NCBI RefSeq assembly: GCF_000517265.1
Contig: NZ_AYSJ01000004.1
Coordinates: 1 to 64,000, forward strand
DNA length: 64,000 nt
Reading direction: 5' to 3'
Source of the DNA: Photorhabdus khanii NC19
GTDB taxonomy: Bacteria; Pseudomonadota; Gammaproteobacteria; Enterobacterales; Enterobacteriaceae
Shown: positions 54,720-63,653 of the stretch, one piece after another
How the letters are laid out: each line of letters starts with the position of its first letter
Numbering within the stretch: position 1 is the first letter of the stretch
The notes under the pieces: model-generated
The model's input: the letters and a program-made list of their open reading frames with translations, nothing else
The model's database searches: none
Told to the model about the DNA's origin: nothing
Made by a program: the position numbers and the translations under genes

Positions 54720-55928
54720 ATGAAAAAGTTCGAACCAGAACAGTTCCGCCGGCAATTCCCAGCCCTGCAACAACAAACTGTATTCCTGGATAGTGCAGCA
54801 ACTGCCCTGAAACCACAAGCCATGATAAAGGTAACTCAGGATTATTATCAATACAGTAGTACTACTGTACATCGCAGCCAACATCACACAGCGCTGGAAA
54901 TCACCTCTCGCTATGAAAATGCCCGGCAACGGGTTGCTGAACTCATCAACGCCCCAAAAGCCGAAAATATTATCTGGACAAAAGGCACAACAGAATCTAT
55001 CAATCTGGTTGCCCAAAATTATTTCCGTCCCCATCTCCAGCCCGGTGATGAAATTATCGTTAGTGAACAGGAGCACCATTCCAACCTGATCCCCTGGTTA
55101 ATGCTGGCGGAACAAATCGGTGCCAGGGTGATTAAATGGCCTTTAGGCAACGGCAAATTGCCGGATATCAACACGCTGCCTGCACTTCTGAACCAACACA
55201 GCCGATTGATAGCGATCAGCCAAATGTCCAATGTGACCGGTGGAGCTGTCGATCTGACTGCAATAACACAAATAGCGCACCAACATGGTTGTCTGGTCGT
55301 TGTTGATGGTGCTCAGGGAGTTGTTCACAATCCCGTTGATGTTCAGCTATCAGACATCGATTTCTACGCGTTTTCCGCTCATAAGCTCTATAGTTCAAAT
55401 GGTGTTGGTGTACTCTACGGCAAAAGTGAGTTACTTGATGCGATGTCTCCCTGGCAAGGCGGAGGAAAAATGCTTACCCACGCCTCATTCAGCGGTTTCA
55501 CACCGGAAGCTGTACCCTTCAGGTTTGAAGCAGGGACACCGAATATTGCCGGTGTTATTGGTTTTTCTGCCACGCTGGAATGGCTAAAAGATATTGATAT
55601 CGTCAAAGCGGAAGCCCATGCCGTCACACTCGCTGACTACACCGAACAACAACTTTCCGCTTTACCCGGATTTATCAGTTATCGCATTGCCGGTTCCAGC
55701 CTGTTGGCTTTTAATTTTGCCGATATTCATCACAGTGATCTGGCGGCTATTTTAGCAGAACAAAATATTGCCTTACGCTCCGGTCAGCATTGCGCTCAAC
55801 CACTGATCGAAGCTTTAGGTATCAACGGCTGTTTGCGAGCTTCTTTTATGCCTTATAATAATCAGCAGGATGCCGATTCTTTAGTTCAGGCTGTGAAATT
55901 TGGCCTTTCTCTATTACAGGATGAATAA
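54720..55928 (+). CDS. csdA: Cysteine desulfurase CsdA
   Basis: PLP enzyme that takes sulfur from cysteine (or selenium from selenocysteine) and passes it to CsdE. The PLP lysine is Lys222 in FSAHKLYSSNGVG; the catalytic loop cysteine is Cys358 in RSGQHCAQP. The 402 residues (E. coli 401) belong to the group II NifS/SufS-like class. No clear ribosome binding site precedes the ATG, but this start fits the family. csdE follows three bases later. Confidence 0.95.
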   Translation: MKKFEPEQFRRQFPALQQQTVFLDSAATALKPQAMIKVTQDYYQYSSTTVHRSQHHTALEITSRYENARQRVAELINAPKAENIIWTKGTTESINLVAQNYFRPHLQPGDEIIVSEQEHHSNLIPWLMLAEQIGARVIKWPLGNGKLPDINTLPALLNQHSRLIAISQMSNVTGGAVDLTAITQIAHQHGCLVVVDGAQGVVHNPVDVQLSDIDFYAFSAHKLYSSNGVGVLYGKSELLDAMSPWQGGGKMLTHASFSGFTPEAVPFRFEAGTPNIAGVIGFSATLEWLKDIDIVKAEAHAVTLADYTEQQLSALPGFISYRIAGSSLLAFNFADIHHSDLAAILAEQNIALRSGQHCAQPLIEALGINGCLRASFMPYNNQQDADSLVQAVKFGLSLLQDE

Positions 55929-55931
55929 AAT

Positions 55932-56411
55932 ATGGCTCAAGCAGCAGAAAACCTGACCGCACCACATCCATTTGGCAAGGAAATTAGCCAGCAACAGTTA
56001 GTTGAAATCTTTAACCAATGTCGCCAATGGGAAGATCGCTATCGCCAGTTAATCCTGCTGTCCAAGAAATTGCCTGCACTACCTGACAACTTGAAACAAC
56101 AGGATATCGAAATGTCTGGCTGTGAAAACCGGGTTTGGTTAGGACATCAATTACTATCAGATGGTTATCTGCATTTTTATGGCGATAGTGAAGGCCGCAT
56201 TGTCAAAGGCTTGCTGGCGGTGATATTGACCGCGGTGGAAGGAAAAACACCGCAACAAGTTTTGGAAACTAACCTGTTGACGCTGCTCCACCAACTTGGG
56301 CTGGAGCAACAGTTAAGCGGCTCACGGTTGAACGGCGTGAAATCGCTGATCCATACAGTGCAAAGCGCCGCAAAAAATTATATTAAAACGAGCCCTGACG
56401 TTGCGCTTTAG
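55932..56411 (+). CDS. csdE: Sulfur acceptor protein CsdE
   Basis: SufE-like partner that accepts persulfide from CsdA on Cys64 (MSGCENRVWLG). At 159 residues it is somewhat longer than E. coli CsdE (147), with additional residues at both ends. Its 3' end overlaps the 3' end of convergent tcdA by 29 bases. In E. coli the CsdA-CsdE pair acts with TcdA (CsdL), whose gene is adjacent here too. Confidence 0.93.
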   Translation: MAQAAENLTAPHPFGKEISQQQLVEIFNQCRQWEDRYRQLILLSKKLPALPDNLKQQDIEMSGCENRVWLGHQLLSDGYLHFYGDSEGRIVKGLLAVILTAVEGKTPQQVLETNLLTLLHQLGLEQQLSGSRLNGVKSLIHTVQSAAKNYIKTSPDVAL

Positions 56412-57198
56412 CAACCATCTTTTTCAGTGCATGGGAAACCGCAACAAATCCGAATGTCGCCGTGACCATTGTTGCGGCACCAAAACCCGATGCGCAATCC
56501 ATACGTTTCGTCCCCTCCGCGGTGCTTTTAGCGGCACAAACAGAGCCATCACTCTGTGGATAAACTAGCTGCTCAGTTGAAAACACACAATCAATTCCCA
56601 ACTTGCCTTTACCATTCTTCACAACGTGATAATCAGATTTCAACCTTTCCCGCAACTTAGCCGCTAAAGGGTCCTGAATCGTTTTCGCCAAATCAACAAC
56701 CTGAATTTGCATAGGATCAAGTTGCCCACCCGCCCCACCGGTTGTGACCAACGGAATTTTATAACGACGACAATAAGCCAACAGCGCCGCTTTTGGCCTG
56801 ACACTATCGATAGCATCAATGACATAACTGAATCCAACCGCCATCATCTCTGCAACATTATCCGGCGTGAGAAAATCATCAATACACGTTACTTTACACT
56901 CAGGATTAATCGCCAGAATACGTTCAGCGATCACTTCCGTTTTTGGTTGCCCAATATGCTGTTTTAAAGCATGTAACTGGCGGTTGGTATTGGTGATACA
57001 AACATCATCCATATCAATCAGGGTAATCGCGCCTATTCCTGTACGCGCCAACGCCTCAGCGGCCCAAGAACCTACCCCACCGATACCCACGACACAAACA
57101 TGGGAATGAGAAAACAAAGAAAGCGCTTTTTGACCATATAAACGGGCTGTACCCGCAAAGCGCTGCATATATGCATCAGAAAGAGAAGTTTGCATCAC
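56383..57198 (-). CDS. tcdA: tRNA threonylcarbamoyladenosine dehydratase
   Basis: E1-like ATP-dependent enzyme (CsdL/YgdL) that cyclises t6A37 to ct6A37. The 271 residues (E. coli 268) have the nucleotide-binding motif VVGIGGVGSWAAEALARTGIG, the DMDDVCITNTNRQ motif and a C-terminal segment FGAATMVTATFGFVAVSHALKKM with a membrane-associated helix. It is convergent with csdE, with overlapping ends. Confidence 0.95.
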   Translation of the reverse strand: MMQTSLSDAYMQRFAGTARLYGQKALSLFSHSHVCVVGIGGVGSWAAEALARTGIGAITLIDMDDVCITNTNRQLHALKQHIGQPKTEVIAERILAINPECKVTCIDDFLTPDNVAEMMAVGFSYVIDAIDSVRPKAALLAYCRRYKIPLVTTGGAGGQLDPMQIQVVDLAKTIQDPLAAKLRERLKSDYHVVKNGKGKLGIDCVFSTEQLVYPQSDGSVCAAKSTAEGTKRMDCASGFGAATMVTATFGFVAVSHALKKMVAKAQRQGSF

Positions 57199-57243
57199 TG
57201 AATATCAATCCTGAAAACCTGTTATAAAATTTGTGGAAAGGAA

Positions 57244-58341
57244 TTACTGATTTACCGTTAGCATAACAGGCTGCTCTTCTTTCAGCACCCAAACCCGGCC
57301 GTAGTGATTATAGAAACCCGCTGCGATACCAGCCTCATCACCAATACCATGATAGATATCGAAATGATGTCCCTTTATTGCGCCGCCGACATCCAGTGCA
57401 ATCATCAGGCGCATCTGGTACTGACCGGTAAATTTACCCTGGTTATCCAGCAAAGGTATCTCCGCCAACAATGTTGTTCCTGGTGGAACAAGCATTTTAT
57501 CAGCGGCCACAGCGGCTTTTGCAATCAGAGGAACGCTACTCGCGCCCCGCACCGAGGCATACACTTCGGGTTTAAAAAAGACAAATGATGGATTCTGTTC
57601 TAGCAGCTTACGAACCTCTGCCTCACTGTGCGATTCAGCCCATTTGCGAATCGCCAGCATAGAGATATCTTTCTGCGCGATTTCTCCGCGTTCAACCAGC
57701 AGCCTGCCAATACTCCGATAAGCCTGTCCATTCTTACCTGAATAACCCAAAAAGGTCAGCGGCTCGCCGTCACCAAAATCGACATAACCACTGCCCTGCA
57801 CTTCCATAATAAAGTTATCAATCAGAGAATTACTATAGCCAATGATCAGGCTGGAGCTGAGGGCACCATTGTATATCGCAGCCCGGCTTGGTAAATGATA
57901 TCTGCTTTTAGACGGCATACGGTACAAGGGATATCTAAACTCCCCCTGTTTAACGCGGCGGGCCTGTAACACCGGCGTATAATAACCCGTGAATTGGACA
58001 TTACCGTAATTATCCACACCTTCCATCTGGTAAGCGCGTAAATTAAATAAATTTAATTTACTGGTTGCACCGCCAGCCAGCACCCAGTTCTGAACTGCGT
58101 CAAAAGTCGAGCTATTACGATTATACAAGCGGGGAGCAGACTGACTGATAAGCATAACCTGCTCTGAAAAATCTTTAGCATTAACCGGCCTGCCCTGAGC
58201 ATTGGGCTGATTAACCAGCAATAAATCCTGAGTGATATGACCATCTTTATATTGTTGGCCCTGGGCTGTTGGACGGGAATGACATCCAACTAACAGTGAA
58301 ATCACGATCCCACACAGAAAATACTTACTCCAGAATGTCAT
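57244..58341 (-). CDS. mltA: Membrane-bound lytic murein transglycosylase A
   Basis: Outer-membrane lipoprotein that cleaves peptidoglycan to 1,6-anhydromuropeptides. The ATG at 58,341, with GAAGG upstream, gives 365 residues, exactly the E. coli length, and a proper lipoprotein signal (LLVGC, acylated cysteine 20). The MltA core NVQFTGYYTPV...GQAYRSIG and the catalytic aspartate in ALDVGGAIKGHHFD (3D domain) are present. The longer frame to 58,365 would place charged residues before the signal. Confidence 0.95.
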   Translation of the reverse strand: MTFWSKYFLCGIVISLLVGCHSRPTAQGQQYKDGHITQDLLLVNQPNAQGRPVNAKDFSEQVMLISQSAPRLYNRNSSTFDAVQNWVLAGGATSKLNLFNLRAYQMEGVDNYGNVQFTGYYTPVLQARRVKQGEFRYPLYRMPSKSRYHLPSRAAIYNGALSSSLIIGYSNSLIDNFIMEVQGSGYVDFGDGEPLTFLGYSGKNGQAYRSIGRLLVERGEIAQKDISMLAIRKWAESHSEAEVRKLLEQNPSFVFFKPEVYASVRGASSVPLIAKAAVAADKMLVPPGTTLLAEIPLLDNQGKFTGQYQMRLMIALDVGGAIKGHHFDIYHGIGDEAGIAAGFYNHYGRVWVLKEEQPVMLTVNQ

Positions 58342-58522
58342 TGCTGCCTTCTCTCTTACCGACATTGCCTAACGGCAAACAATACCAAACCAACAAAAAT
58401 AATGAAACTTACCACAAAAAAAATAACTTAACGAAACAGCGACAAAAACGAATACAAAAACACCAACATGCAGAGTAACCAATCAAAAAAGTAACAAAAC
58501 AAACAATTTTTAATAAAAAAAC

Positions 58523-58550
58523 TTGCAACAGATCTGATCCTGAGTATAGT
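58523..58550 (+). promoter_or_regulatory. Promoter of the initiator tRNA genes
   Basis: TTGCAA, 16 bases, TATAGT, followed by the GC-rich discriminator GCCCGC, a mark of stringently controlled stable-RNA promoters. It ends 12 bases before the first tRNA. Confidence 0.82.
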
Positions 58551-58562
58551 GCCCGCATCGGA

Positions 58563-58639
<77 letters not shown>

Positions 58640-58730
58640 ACATAATGAGATAGTTCGATATTTGCGAATGAGGAACCTATTCCGGCAGGCATTAATGATG
58701 CAGGAAAACATAAATTAGGTTCTTAACGGA

Positions 58731-58807
<77 letters not shown>

Positions 58808-58847
58808 ATTTTCGCAATTCAGGGTATTAAAACAGTATCAAAACGGA

Positions 58848-58924
<77 letters not shown>

Positions 58925-59078
58925 ATTCTTAATGCGTTTCAGCATATAAATTCCCAAAACAACCTCTGGATTATTTTATCTCCACCACATTTGCATATCT
59001 GCGCGGTTTAATTGCGAATATTCACCTATAGTCATTTCTGGCTTGACAGATTATCGTTTATAAACAACGACAAAAGCT

Positions 59079-59339
59079 ATGGTACGTGACACCAAGGCTC
59101 AAATTGCCATTGACCGACGCATCATACACATGGAACTAGGCAACTTTAGCGACCATAAACCCCTATCCGAAGGTGTCAGGGAACTGCGTATCGACGTAGG
59201 GCCAGGATATCGGGTCTATTACGCCAAGTCTGGCTTAACTATCGTTCTGCTGCTTTGTGGCGGTGATAAACGCAAGCAAGACGCGGACATAGCCCGAGCA
59301 TGTGAATACTGGCGCGAATGGAAAAGCAGAAACAAATAG
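59079..59339 (+). CDS. RelE/HigB-like addiction toxin, N-terminally truncated
   Basis: It belongs to the HI1419-type addiction-module killer proteins (RelE superfamily). The 86 residues start at MVRDTKAQIAIDRRI and keep ELRIDVGPGYRVYY and LLLCGGDKRKQDADIARA. Relatives I recall have about 15 more residues ending in a W-L-x-x-L-R-D-T-K motif. Here an in-frame stop (59,061-59,063) lies six codons before the ATG and there is no ribosome binding site, so the head is really missing. Probably inactive or weakly active. It lies after the tRNA array, beside an intact antitoxin. Confidence 0.75.
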   Translation: MVRDTKAQIAIDRRIIHMELGNFSDHKPLSEGVRELRIDVGPGYRVYYAKSGLTIVLLLCGGDKRKQDADIARACEYWREWKSRNK

Positions 59340-59350
59340 GAGAACGAGTT

Positions 59351-59650
59351 ATGAAAGACAGATCACACGACGACGCAATGGCCGAAGTGTTCCGCAAAGA
59401 TCCAGCTTATGCAATCGAACTGCTAAACAGCATCCTTGAGGATGGAGAACAAGCCGAACTACTGATTGCCCTTCGCCAAATGACCAAAGCCTTCGGTGGC
59501 ATTCGTAACGTGGCTAAGGAAGCCGAGTTGAATCAGAACCAGCTCTATCGCACCTTGTCAGCCGAAGGCAACCCAGAGGTCAGAAATCTAAGCGCAATCC
59601 TGCGTGTCATGGGCTTACGCCTAGCAGTTCAACCCATCACTACCCACTAG
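59351..59650 (+). CDS. HTH addiction-module antidote (HI1420 type)
   Basis: Antitoxin partner of the preceding gene. The ATG at 59,351 has AGGAG upstream and gives 99 residues, starting MKDRSHDDAMAEVF. It has a C-terminal Cro/C1-type helix-turn-helix (GGIRNVAKEAELNQNQLYRTL, then NPEVRNLSAILRVMGL). Order toxin then antitoxin fits the HI1419/HI1420 modules. The frame appears intact. It is convergent with amiC, whose stop is six bases away. Confidence 0.85.
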   Translation: MKDRSHDDAMAEVFRKDPAYAIELLNSILEDGEQAELLIALRQMTKAFGGIRNVAKEAELNQNQLYRTLSAEGNPEVRNLSAILRVMGLRLAVQPITTH

Positions 59651-59655
59651 CAGGG

Positions 59656-60903
59656 CTACAATAAATTTAAATCACCACCATTATTAAAATACGCTTTGAT
59701 ACCCGCGAAAATGGACTCCGCTACCTGTTGCTGGAAACGCGCTGTTTTCAGCTTTCGCTCCTCTTCCAGATTACTGATAAACGCAGTTTCTACCAGAATA
59801 GAGGGGATATCCGGTGCTTTCAGTACCGCAAACCCAGCCTGATCCACCCGGTTCTTATGCAGTTTATTCACCTTACCCATGCGCTTGAGCACTTCACTGC
59901 CAAATTTAAGGCTGTCATTGATTGTCGCCGTCTGTAGCAAATCAAACATGGTATGATCCAGATACTTATCACCGCTTTTACTTACGCCACCAATCTGGTC
60001 GGCTTCATTTTGCGTTTGGGCCAGAAAACGTGCGGTATTACTGGTTGCGCCTTTAGTAGAAAGTGCAAAAACCGAAGAACCACGCGCAGCCCGGTTAGTA
60101 AAGGCATCAGCATGAATAGAAACGAATAGATCAGCCCGCATCTTACGTGCTTTTGCCACCCGGACTTTTAGCGGGATAAACACATCTTCATTACGAGTCA
60201 TATACACTTTCATGCCCGGTTCACGCTGAATAATAGTTCGCAATCGACGGGAGATTTGCAGAACAACATCTTTCTCACGGGTTTTATATTTACCGATAGC
60301 GCCAGGATCTTCCCCGCCATGTCCAGGATCGAGCATGATAACAATCGGCCTGTCTTTACCTGCTTTACCTGACTTCGGTATTTCCGCTGGTAAATCCTCG
60401 GCCAAATTACCTTTATTGTACTCTTCAAGCAGAGCAAGTAATGGATCATCATCCTTATTTGCTCCCGCTGCGGGATAAATATCCAAAACCAAACGATGCT
60501 TGAATTCCGCCACGGGTTTCAAAGTAAACATATGCGGGCTGACCGATTGTTTAACTTCAAACACCAGACGGACCGTTTTAGGATCAAACTGCCCCGCCCT
60601 GACCAGTTTAAGATAAGGATCGCGGGATTGAATCTGCTCCCCCATCCCTTTGAGGGTATGATTTAATTGCACACCTTCCAGATCAACCACAATTCTGTTT
60701 GGATTTGTCAGCGTGAACTGACGATATTTGAGTGGAATATTGGACTCAAGAGTCACACGGGTATAACTGGATGCAGGCCAAATACGAACCGCAATAATTT
60801 TTGATGACGCTGCATAACCCACTTGGCTGACACTAAGCAACCACATTGCTGCGGCTCCCTGCAACAAGCGACGTCGTGACAGATTAAGATCTGAATGACT
60901 CAT
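59656..60903 (-). CDS. amiC: N-acetylmuramoyl-L-alanine amidase AmiC
   Basis: Periplasmic amidase that splits septal peptidoglycan during cell separation, activated by NlpD in E. coli. It has a twin-arginine signal ([16 protein letters not shown]), an AMIN domain (about 33-140) for septal targeting, a linker and a zinc amidase_3 domain (about 190-405) with [19 protein letters not shown] and [12 protein letters not shown]. The 415 residues are close to E. coli (417). It lies divergent from argA, as in E. coli. Confidence 0.96.
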   Translation of the reverse strand: MSHSDLNLSRRRLLQGAAAMWLLSVSQVGYAASSKIIAVRIWPASSYTRVTLESNIPLKYRQFTLTNPNRIVVDLEGVQLNHTLKGMGEQIQSRDPYLKLVRAGQFDPKTVRLVFEVKQSVSPHMFTLKPVAEFKHRLVLDIYPAAGANKDDDPLLALLEEYNKGNLAEDLPAEIPKSGKAGKDRPIVIMLDPGHGGEDPGAIGKYKTREKDVVLQISRRLRTIIQREPGMKVYMTRNEDVFIPLKVRVAKARKMRADLFVSIHADAFTNRAARGSSVFALSTKGATSNTARFLAQTQNEADQIGGVSKSGDKYLDHTMFDLLQTATINDSLKFGSEVLKRMGKVNKLHKNRVDQAGFAVLKAPDIPSILVETAFISNLEEERKLKTARFQQQVAESIFAGIKAYFNNGGDLNLL

Positions 60904-61095
60904 CTACTATTTATTCCATTCATAAAATACAAATATTCAGGGTGACTTTCACCTAGAAACAGCCAAGTGGAAAACACTAACCAACCAACATTATACTGTC
61001 ATCAGTAATAAGCATTTTATATTTGGCAAATTATTCACGTCCACATATATATCGCAATGTTTTTGTTTTAATTGCCTCTTGCCATTTTCTTTCAA

Positions 61096-61134
61096 AAGGA
61101 ATAAAAATACATAAATTACGAATAAAAATTCAAT
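61096..61134 (+). promoter_or_regulatory. Tandem ARG boxes upstream of argA
   Basis: Two 18-base ArgR sites exactly three bases apart. The downstream box TACGAATAAAAATTCAAT (61,117-61,134) fits WNTGAATWWWWATTCANW at all but one position. The upstream box AAGGAATAAAAATACATA (61,096-61,113) differs at two. This spacing is the standard arrangement for one ArgR hexamer. They lie just 12 bases before the start codon. Confidence 0.87.
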
Positions 61135-61146
61135 CGAGGGTCTGTT

Positions 61147-62481
61147 ATGAAAGAACGCAGCACCGAATTAGTTGAGGGATTTCGCCACTCGGTTCCATAC
61201 ATCAATGCACACCGTGGCAAAACTTTTGTTATCATGCTTGGCGGAGAGGCTATTGCTCACGAGAACTTCCCGAACATCATCAACGACATCGGATTACTGC
61301 ATAGTTTAGGCATCCGGCTGATAGTCGTTTATGGTGCCAGACCTCAAATTGAACAAAACCTTGCAACCCATCATTATGAACCGATTTACCACAAACACAC
61401 CCGCGTTACCGATAATAAGACATTAGAATTCGTCAAACAATCTGCTGGCTTACTACAACTGGATATCACTGCACGTCTTTCTATGAATCTGAATAATACC
61501 CCGTTACAGGGAGCAAATATTAATGTTGTCAGCGGTAACTTTATTATTGCTCAACCCCTTGGTGTTGATGATGGTGTGGATTATTGCCACAGTGGAAAAA
61601 TTCGCCGTATTGATGAGGCAGCTATAAATCGTCAGTTAGACAATGGTGCAATAGTGCTCATTGGTCCGGTTGCAGTTTCCGTTACCGGCGAGAGTTTTAA
61701 TCTGTCATTTGAAGAAGTTGCTACTCAATTGGCTATCAAGCTACAAGCTGAAAAACTAATTGGTTTCTGCTCTACTCAAGGCGTACAAGGCAAAGACGGA
61801 AAAATTCTATCTGAAATTTTTCTTAATCAGGCGCCAGATCTCATTAAAGAGCTGGAAGCTGAAGGTGACTATTATTCAGGTACAGCCTGTTTTTTACGGA
61901 GTGCCATAAAAGCTTGCCGTCGTGGCGTTCACCGCAGCCACTTATTGAGTTATCAGGCAGATGGTTCTCTGGTTCAAGAATTATTCTCCCGTGATGGTAT
62001 TGGTACTCAAATAGTCATGGAGAGCGCGGAACAAATACGCAGAGCGAATATTAATGACATCGGCGGTATTCTCGAACTTATTCGTCCGTTGGAACAGCAA
62101 GGCATTTTGGTTCGCCGTTCAAGAGAACAACTTGAGAGAGAAATAGATCAATTCATCATTATTGAACGCGACAACCTGACTATCGCCTGTGCTGCCCTTT
62201 ACCCCTATCCTGGTGAGAAAATTGGGGAGATGGCTTGTTTAGCGGTTCATCCTAAATACCGGAGTTCTTTAAGAGGTGAAGAACTTATGAACCGCATTAC
62301 AGATCACGCGAAACAGCTCGGACTGGAAAAACTTTTCGTCCTGACTACCCGCAGCATTCACTGGTTCCAGGAACGGGGTTTTGAACCGGCGGAAATCTCA
62401 ATGCTGCCAATTCAGAAACAAGTGCTATACAACTACCAACGCCGCTCTAAGATTCTTATGTTGAATTTGGAACCTCAGTAA
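61147..62481 (+). CDS. argA: N-acetylglutamate synthase
   Basis: First committed step of arginine synthesis, feedback-inhibited by arginine. It has an N-terminal amino-acid-kinase-like domain (about 1-290; [27 protein letters not shown]) without kinase activity and a C-terminal GNAT acetyltransferase domain (about 295-444; [22 protein letters not shown]). The 444 residues are one more than E. coli. Tandem ARG boxes upstream indicate ArgR repression. Confidence 0.97.
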   Translation: MKERSTELVEGFRHSVPYINAHRGKTFVIMLGGEAIAHENFPNIINDIGLLHSLGIRLIVVYGARPQIEQNLATHHYEPIYHKHTRVTDNKTLEFVKQSAGLLQLDITARLSMNLNNTPLQGANINVVSGNFIIAQPLGVDDGVDYCHSGKIRRIDEAAINRQLDNGAIVLIGPVAVSVTGESFNLSFEEVATQLAIKLQAEKLIGFCSTQGVQGKDGKILSEIFLNQAPDLIKELEAEGDYYSGTACFLRSAIKACRRGVHRSHLLSYQADGSLVQELFSRDGIGTQIVMESAEQIRRANINDIGGILELIRPLEQQGILVRRSREQLEREIDQFIIIERDNLTIACAALYPYPGEKIGEMACLAVHPKYRSSLRGEELMNRITDHAKQLGLEKLFVLTTRSIHWFQERGFEPAEISMLPIQKQVLYNYQRRSKILMLNLEPQ

Positions 62482-62756
62482 TGAGCTGATTAATGTTGAA
62501 AAATAACTCATTACCATTGGGAAAACGTCCTGTCTGGCGATCGATCAGATCGCCTAAACCGGGCTCGATTTTATCTGATTAAAATATAGATCCCAGGGAA
62601 CACCGATAATGCCCTCAGCGATACCCTGAGCCAGCATTTCCATCAGCTTGGCAAATCGGAAAAAAACCGCGTACTGCTGGCAGATGTAATTCATTTGGAC
62701 AAGTGATAAAAAAGGCTTCGCCATCAACGGTGTTACCTACTCACCCTAGACCCCTA
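62482..62756. other. Accessory junction after argA with a gene fragment
   Basis: In E. coli recD follows argA; it is not seen here. A plus-strand frame without a start codon runs from 62,590 to a TGA at 62,704-62,706 and encodes a 38-residue tail ending NRVLLADVIHLDK, probably the end of a lost gene. I do not recognise it. The region closes with CTACTCACCCTAGACCCCTA (62,737-62,756), repeated 780 bases further on. Confidence 0.45.
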
Positions 62757-63050
62757 TTACAGATGTTTATGTGGATCTTGCGCCTGATGCAACACCCCCA
62801 ACACTTCGATACCAGTCGGAACTTCCCGATAGTAAATAATGTGGCTCTCAACGGGAAAACTCAGCACACCATAGTGAAGATCTTCACTACGATCACGACC
62901 GGGGGATGGGTGACGATCAAGAATTTACGTCATAGTCACACGCAATGAAGTTGCATAAGCCTCCGCGATATTCGCCCCCCACCGGCGCATGGAATAGAGT
63001 TTCATTGCACGAATATGCTCTCTGGCCTTCTTAGTAAACCGAACACTCAT
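62757..63050 (-). pseudogene. ParE-like toxin interrupted by an in-frame stop
   Basis: From ATG at 63,050 the minus strand encodes a ParE/RelE-superfamily toxin: MSVRFTKKAREHIRAMKLYS..., then a TAA at codon 42 (62,925-62,927). It continues in the same frame with ILDRHPSPGRDR...LSFPVESHIIYYRE...VLGVLHQAQDPHKHL and a normal stop, 97 coding positions in all. The conserved IIYY and VLHQ..DP..HL tail shows the family. A single nonsense change explains the break. It starts a few bases after the antitoxin stop. Confidence 0.8.
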
Positions 63051-63052
63051 CC

Positions 63053-63322
63053 TTAAGCCTTACCCTCAAGCTCATCAGCCGTCAACGGTGCAAACACATC
63101 ATCAATACTATGCAATTCGCCACAGTCAGCTTGTGCAATAGATTCAGCCAGAACGGCTTTTAAACTCTGTAGCTTGAGCTGCACGAACTGGTCATACTCT
63201 TCAGGAGAAATGACCACGGCCACACGCTTACCATGCTTACTAATTTCCACAGGCTCACGCTGCACCTTCATAAGCAGATCACCAAATTGGTTCTTAGCTA
63301 ATTGTGCGGGAATAACTTCCAT
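63053..63322 (-). CDS. Phd/YefM-type antitoxin
   Basis: The 89-residue antitoxin has the Phd/YefM N-terminal DNA-binding fold (IPAQLAKNQFGDLLMKVQREPVEISKHGKRVAVVISPEEYDQF) and a flexible acidic C terminus that would wrap the toxin. It is intact and directly upstream of the broken parE-like gene, so it is now an orphan unless it pairs with a toxin elsewhere. Phd-type proteins usually repress their own promoter. Confidence 0.87.
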   Translation of the reverse strand: MEVIPAQLAKNQFGDLLMKVQREPVEISKHGKRVAVVISPEEYDQFVQLKLQSLKAVLAESIAQADCGELHSIDDVFAPLTADELEGKA

Positions 63323-63429
63323 ACATCACCTACCGTCTAAAATGGCTTGAATAGCTATTATAGCTAAACGTGCAAAAAATCACCAGCAATCAAAAACAGC
63401 CAAGCTAACAGATCCTCAACGAAATAGAT

Positions 63430-63524
63430 GTGGGGACACGGATCTGTCGGGAGCCAGATGCGGTAATTCTGCAAGTCCGGTTCTGAGGAGGGGCCTACCT
63501 GGGTGACCGGGTAGGTCTACTCAT
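63430..63524 (+). mobile_element. 3' end of a group II intron (domains V and VI), remnant
   Basis: Positions 63,451-63,483 fit domain V: GAGCC pairs with GGTTC (with the usual G-U), an AGAT/AAGT internal bulge and an upper TGCGG/CTGCA stem. The spacer CTGAGGAGGGG follows, then a domain VI-like hairpin CCTACC/GGTAGG (63,494-63,515) and a terminal CTACTCAT. No reverse transcriptase gene or 5' end lies in the window, so only the last 100 or so bases survive. Confidence 0.72.
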
Positions 63525-63551
63525 CCCAGGACCCCTAAGACATTCCTGCAA

Positions 63552-63624
63552 AAGTTAAAATAACACTTTTCCTTATTTTATTTTCAGCCTTAAGTTAAAA
63601 TAACGCGCAGTCTTATTTTAACTT
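63552..63624 (+). repeat. Palindromic repeat array upstream of the fic gene
   Basis: AAGTTAAAATAAC occurs twice in direct orientation (63,552-63,564 and 63,592-63,604). A perfect 12-base inverse TTATTTTAACTT lies at 63,613-63,624, forming an inverted repeat with the second copy around a GC-rich 8-base centre. It has the look of an operator just ahead of the fic ribosome binding site. Confidence 0.65.
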
Positions 63625-63653
63625 TAAGCTATGTAAATAAGGAGTAAAAAACC

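Larger units (their letters stand above)
62737..63537. repeat. Near-identical direct repeats flanking the phd/parE segment
   Basis: CTACTCACCCTAGACCCCTA (62,737-62,756) and CTACTCATCCCAGGACCCCTA (63,517-63,537) are the same sequence apart from two substitutions and one extra G. They bracket the toxin relic, the antitoxin and the group II intron end. They may mark a former insertion or recombination junction. Confidence 0.6.

Noticed and set aside
62703..62948. An 81-codon plus-strand frame near the end of the window
   Set aside because: It is antisense to the ParE-like relic, whose family motifs are clear on the minus strand.
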